A program made the translations under genes and the position numbers. From NCBI RefSeq assembly GCF_011516635.5, contig NZ_CP096256.1, positions 391,819-455,818 of the forward strand: 64,000 bases of DNA, read 5' to 3'. This document shows, one piece after another, positions 61,801 to 64,000 of this stretch. Source of the DNA: Bradyrhizobium barranii subsp. apii. GTDB taxonomy: Bacteria > Pseudomonadota > Alphaproteobacteria > Rhizobiales > Xanthobacteraceae. Within the stretch, counting starts at the first letter, position 1; every line of letters starts with the position of its first letter. The notes under the pieces are model-generated. The model was not told the origin of the DNA, ran no database searches, and saw only the letters and a list, made by a program, of their open reading frames with translations.

Positions 61801-64000
61801 ACGGCGCCGCCGTCCGGTTCAACTCCTCCAGCAAATAGCTGCGTTCGTCGGCCGGCAGGATGTCGAGTTCGCGCACCGGCGTGTTGGGGGCATGCTCCAG
61901 CGCCTCCGCCAATTGCTCGAGCGCCCGCTGCATATAGCCGCAGACCCGATCCGCAGAGACAGGCTCCGCCACCTGCGCCGTCAGGCCGAGCGCCTCGCCA
62001 TAATCCTCGATCGACAGGGTCATGGGATAGTTGGTGCGCTCCTCGCCGCCGAGCCATTCCACGCCCGACAGGACATCATCCGTTCCGGAGCTGGACGTGG
62101 CCGCCGGCTTGTTATGGCGATAGTTCAACAGCGCGCTGAACAACGGCGCCGGCGCCGCAACGCCGCTGCAGCGTTGCGCCAGCGCCAGCGAGGCATGCTC
62201 GTGCGCCAGCAGTTCGGAAAGCTGCGCGTGGGTGCTGCGCACGCTCGCCGCAACCCCGGTCTCGTCCAGGGCAAGCCGCACAGGCAAGGTGTTGATGAAC
62301 AGGCCCATTGTGCGGTCGGCACCCGCACCCGCATGCATCCGGCCGAACAGCACCGTGCCGAACACCACCTGCTCTCGCCCGCTGCTGCGCGCCACTACCT
62401 GCCCCCAGGCGAGATGGCACAGGCTGGCCAGGCTCACCCCGAGCCGCCGCGCCTGTTCGCGCAGCCGCGCGTTGAGCGCCTGCGGCAACATCCGATGCGC
62501 CTCGCTGACGCCGCTGCCGTCGCCGTAGACCTCGCTTAGCCCGAACGGCATGGTCGGCTCGTCGATGTCGGCCAGCAGCCCTCGGAAGAACTCTTCATGC
62601 GCCTTGGCATCAACGGCAAGACGCGCCTGCGCCACCAGATTACGGAACGGCAGCGGCGCGGCCAGTTCATAGGCCCGCCCTGCCAGTATGGCCCGCACCT
62701 CGGCATGCATCACTGCCAGCGTCGTGTGATCCCCGATCAAATGATGCTGCAGCTCCAGCAGCAGCCAGCGCCCGCTGCCGGGATCGCGCGCGGTCACAAA
62801 CCGCAACAAGGGGGCCCGGCCAAGATCGATGCGCTGCCGGCGCGGATCAAACCGCCGCCGGAGCTCATCGGCACCGGAGCCATCACAGCCATCCAGCTCG
62901 ACCTCGCTCACCTCCAGCGACGCACGACGCCACACCACCTGGGCCGGGCTCGACAGTCCTTCCCAGACAAAGGCCGTGCGCAGGATGTCGTGCCGGTCCA
63001 CCACTTGCTGAACCGCACCAAGATAGCGCTCCAACAGGCTCCGGTCGGCAAACGCCATCTGCGACACCAGCAGATAGGGATCGCCCCGGCTGGCCAGCAG
63101 ATGATGGAACAGGATGCCCTCCTGCAGCGGCGACAGCGCATAAATGTCCTGGATGTTGCGGACGCCACCCGGCACCGTGGCGACGATCCGGTCGATCTCG
63201 CCCTGCGTAACCTCGATCAGCGGCAGCATCTCTGGCGTGATCGCCGTACTCTGCTCGCTGATCAGGTTGGCAGGCACCGCCACCTCATGAGGACGGCCAA
63301 GGCTTGCGGCAAGATCGGCCAGCACCGGCGTGGCGAACAGGGTGCGCACCTCCACCCCGAGCGACAGCCGCCGCAGCCGGCTCAAGAGCTGCACTGCCAG
63401 GAGCGAGTGGCCGCCGAGCTCGAAGAAGTTGTCGTGGCGTCCGACCCGCTCGACCCCGAGAAGCTCCGCCCAGATCTCTGCCAGCGCCGTCTCGGTCGCG
63501 CCGCGCGGCGCCTCATAGGCGGCCCGCGCATAGGCATCGTCAGCGGGCGCCGGCAGCGCCTGGCGATCGAGCTTGCCGTTCACCGTCAGCGGCAGTGCCG
63601 ATAGCCGCACGAACGCCGACGGCACCATGTAGTCCGGCAGCTGCGCACTCACATGCGCGCGCAAGGTGCCGGCCAGTGCGTCGCCATCTGCCTTGTCCGA
63701 TCCAGGCTCGGACGCAGTCACCACATAGGCCACAAGCTGCTTCTCGCCAGTGTGATCCTCGCGCGCCACCACCACCGCATCGCCCACCCAGGCGTGCTCG
63801 ACCAGCCGTGCCGCGATCTCGCCCGGCTCGATGCGGAAGCCGCGGATCTTCACCTGGTCGTCATTGCGGCCCAGGAACTCCAGATTGCCGTCCGGCAAAT
63901 AGCGCGCCAGGTCGCCGGTCCTGTACAGCCGATCGCCGTCCACAAAGGGACTGGTGATGAACCGCTCTGCCGTTAGCTCCGGCCGGTTCAGATAGCCACG
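55820..64000 (-). CDS. NRPS-B, 3' part: ...A-PCP, C-A(Thr)-PCP, C-A(Gly)-PCP-thioesterase (5' end outside window)
   Basis: About 2,726 residues run in from the window edge within an adenylation domain (RGYLNRPELTAERFI). The order is rest of that A and a PCP (Ser near 63402), C (about 63330-61960), A with Thr code (about 61800-60250), PCP, C (about 60030-58660), A with Gly code (about 58510-56950), PCP and a thioesterase (about 56760-55820, Ser in GYSSGAILAYAIAKHLL). Both C domains have HHLLASRGD and HHLIGDH, the dual condensation/epimerisation pattern, though Gly itself cannot be epimerised. The thioesterase closely resembles that of NRPS-A (PTGYGDxSYVL, YALPWPSF). A small ORF and an ABC exporter remnant follow. 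The gene shows no frameshift here. The substrate of the first module is out of view. Confidence 0.95.
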   Translation of the reverse strand, partial: RGYLNRPELTAERFITSPFVDGDRLYRTGDLARYLPDGNLEFLGRNDDQVKIRGFRIEPGEIAARLVEHAWVGDAVVVAREDHTGEKQLVAYVVTASEPGSDKADGDALAGTLRAHVSAQLPDYMVPSAFVRLSALPLTVNGKLDRQALPAPADDAYARAAYEAPRGATETALAEIWAELLGVERVGRHDNFFELGGHSLLAVQLLSRLRRLSLGVEVRTLFATPVLADLAASLGRPHEVAVPANLISEQSTAITPEMLPLIEVTQGEIDRIVATVPGGVRNIQDIYALSPLQEGILFHHLLASRGDPYLLVSQMAFADRSLLERYLGAVQQVVDRHDILRTAFVWEGLSSPAQVVWRRASLEVSEVELDGCDGSGADELRRRFDPRRQRIDLGRAPLLRFVTARDPGSGRWLLLELQHHLIGDHTTLAVMHAEVRAILAGRAYELAAPLPFRNLVAQARLAVDAKAHEEFFRGLLADIDEPTMPFGLSEVYGDGSGVSEAHRMLPQALNARLREQARRLGVSLASLCHLAWGQVVARSSGREQVVFGTVLFGRMHAGAGADRTMGLFINTLPVRLALDETGVAASVRSTHAQLSELLAHEHASLALAQRCSGVAAPAPLFSALLNYRHNKPAATSSSGTDDVLSGVEWLGGEERTNYPMTLSIEDYGEALGLTAQVAEPVSADRVCGYMQRALEQLAEALEHAPNTPVRELDILPADERSYLLEELNRTAAPYPSDKCIHELFEQQVRRAPEAVALVHEDERLSYGELNAQANRLAHHLIALGVRPDQPVAICLARSPAMVVGLLAILKAGGAYLPLDPAYPSQRLRQVLGDAAPQLLLCDAAGRAALGTEALADVTALDLDAATPPWAALAVSDPEPRALGLTSRHLAYIIYTSGSTGTPKGVMVEHAQIARLFEATQDRYRFTEHDVWCLFHSISFDFSVWELWGALRYGGRLILVPSHAARSAPEFHELICKSGVTVLNQTPSAFKAFIEVEGKNGAENRLRYVIFGGEALEPSILKPWYARHSDSVPQLINMYGITEATVHVTYRPLNQSDTSKSASPIGEPIPDLRLYLLDQFGQPVPFGAVGELYIGGAGVARGYLNRPELTAERFITSPFVDGDRLYRTGDLARYLPDGNLEFLGRNDDQVKIRGFRIEPGEIAARLVEHAWVGDAVVVAREDHTGEKQLVAYVVTASEPGSDKADGDALAGTLRAHVSAQLPDYMVPSAFVRLSALPLTVNGKLDRQALPAPADDAYARAAYEAPRGATETALAEIWAELLGVERVGRHDNFFELGGHSLLAVQLLSRLRRLSLGVEVRTLFATPVLADLAASLGRPHEVAVPANLISEQSTAITPEMLPLIEVTQGEIDRIVATVPGGVRNIQDIYALSPLQEGILFHHLLASRGDPYLLVSQMAFADRSLLERYLGAVQQVVDRHDILRTAFVWEGLSSPAQVVWRRASLEVSEVELDGCDGSGADELRRRFDPRRQRIDLGRAPLLRFVTARDPGSGRWLLLELQHHLIGDHTTLAVMHAEVRAILAGRAYELAAPLPFRNLVAQARLAVDAKAHEEFFRGLLADIDEPTMPFGLSEVYGDGSGVSEAHRMLPQALNARLREQARRLGVSLASLCHLAWGQVVARSSGREQVVFGTVLFGRMHAGAGADRTMGLFINTLPVRLALDETGVAASVRSTHAQLSELLAHEHASLALAQRCSGVAAPAPLFSALLNYRHNKPAATSSSGTDDVLSGVEWLGGEERTNYPMTLSIEDYGEALGLTAQVAEPVSADRVCGYMQRALEQLAEALEHAPNTPVRELDILPADERSYLLEELNRTAAPYPSDKCIHELFEQQVRRAPEAVALVHEDERLSYGELNAQANRLAHHLIALGVRPDQPVAICLARSPAMVVGLLAILKAGGAYLPLDPAYPSQRLRQVLGDAAPQLLLCDAAGRAALGTEALADVTALDLDAATPPWAALAVSDPEPRALGLTSRHLAYIIYTSGSTGTPKGVMVEHANVLNFLYALSDILRITEQDVFLATTSISFDIAGLELFLPSCTGATIVLASRKAVTDATALHHLLNQRKISMMQATPATWGLLLDAGWQGKPGLNVLCGGEALPASQSSRLRRGVASLRNLYGPTETTIWSSSFVIDARLGVSHHNIPIGRPIANTRVYLLDGHGAPVPFGAVGELYIGGAGVARGYLNRPELTAERFITSPFVDGDRLYRTGDLARYLPDGNLEFLGRNDDQVKIRGFRIEPGEIAARLVEHAWVGDAVVVAREDHTGEKQLVAYVVTASEPGSDKADGDALAGTLRAHVSAQLPDYMVPSAFVRLSALPLTVNGKLDRQALPAPADDAYARAAYEAPRGATETALAEIWAELLGVERVGRHDNFFELGGHSLLAVQLLSRALNLGMKFNAADLFQAPALKHLASRIELDPQGHTAGVLPVRPTGTQPPLFFVPTGYGDYSYVLTLAKEMDVNCPIYALPWPSFIELRQPTLDAIAAEVIVAIRKIQPQGPYRFAGYSSGAILAYAIAKHLLSRGEAVSFMAFIDVTLPANASSRSDAQVALDMIFEPLESLDDERFKLLEKTSENSSVAELFEKAQQIGAIASDRDLYDKALRYVYFHRALRCYRAPTLPIEIHQFYAADAFPNRRVRGKNSIDPEASSIMRGWDRVLSGAAIHAVSIPGNHVTMMSSPENRDVLAHMLSTALNDSPANTPNCTSFLPDTRVSRRS
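57480..57974 (-). other. NRPS-B specificity cassette for Gly
   Basis: The code reads D-I-L-Q-L-G-L-I-W-K, identical to the standard Gly code. This is the final module before the thioesterase. Confidence 0.85.
60759..61271 (-). other. NRPS-B specificity cassette for Thr
   Basis: The code reads D-F-W-N-I-G-M-V-H-K, identical to the standard Thr code. Sequences on both sides are shared with the Gly module. Confidence 0.85.

Larger units (their letters stand above)
57480..63960 (-). repeat. Two near-identical 3.3-kb module repeats in NRPS-B
   Basis: The stretch from about 57975 to 60758 recurs almost base for base from 61272 to the window edge: for example the carrier region at 60105 and 63402 and the C-domain motifs at 59830 and 63127. 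The spacing is 3297 bp. The repeat differs clearly from the NRPS-A modules. Confidence 0.9.

Overview
The window is GC-rich DNA dominated by two very large nonribosomal peptide synthetase (NRPS) genes, both on the minus strand, set in a graveyard of insertion sequences. The IS types (IS21, IS256, IS66 with a pRiA4b ORF-3 passenger, IS1380, IS110, IS481-like, IS5 and IS3 scraps), the GC level and the protein styles suggest an alphaproteobacterium, perhaps a Rhizobiales member. This is an inference: no ribosomal or housekeeping gene is present to fix the taxon.

Layout. 1-909: left part of an IS21 element (istA cut by the window edge). 910-3070: two unrecognised minus-strand genes and a tRNA-like 3' end (3010-3070) that may be an integration site. 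3073-7684: a subtilisin-like (S8) protease gene cut into three pieces by an IS256 (3542-4970) and an IS1380 (5646-7285). 7685-11745: a second IS256 that carries an IS21 (7859-10483) inside its transposase gene. 12089-39486: NRPS-A. 39550-39820: a small leader ORF and a candidate sigma-54 promoter. 39914-47382: remnants of IS481, IS5, IS3 and IS66 elements, an apparently complete IS110 transposase gene, and an integrase-type transposase gene split by a third IS256 (43169-44597, perfect 8-bp target duplication). 47408-48247: C-terminal piece of a large serine recombinase. 48248-50839: complete IS21. 50912-54790: a hypothetical gene broken by an amber codon and by a complete IS66 (51426-54540, perfect 8-bp duplication). 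54733-55524: ABC exporter membrane domain without its ATPase. 55820-64000: 3' part of NRPS-B, running off the window.

NRPS-A would be about 9,132 aa. It has an N-terminal formyltransferase domain, a degenerate condensation domain, eight adenylation/carrier modules and a thioesterase. All seven functional condensation domains carry the N-terminal HHLLASRGD signature of dual condensation/epimerisation domains, so residues 1-7 are predicted to be D. Codes read by eye suggest formyl-Asp-Leu-Asp-Leu-Asp-Asn-X-Asp. A single-base deletion near 34,085, in the module 2 adenylation domain, splits the gene into two frames. NRPS-B ends with Thr and Gly modules and a thioesterase of the same type. Within each gene the module backbones are nearly identical at the nucleotide level and only a 420-510 bp cassette in each adenylation domain differs. 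This points to gene conversion or module duplication followed by cassette exchange.

The two synthetases, the truncated exporter and the candidate RpoN promoter look like one peptide-biosynthesis region that IS insertion and IS-mediated rearrangement have eroded.
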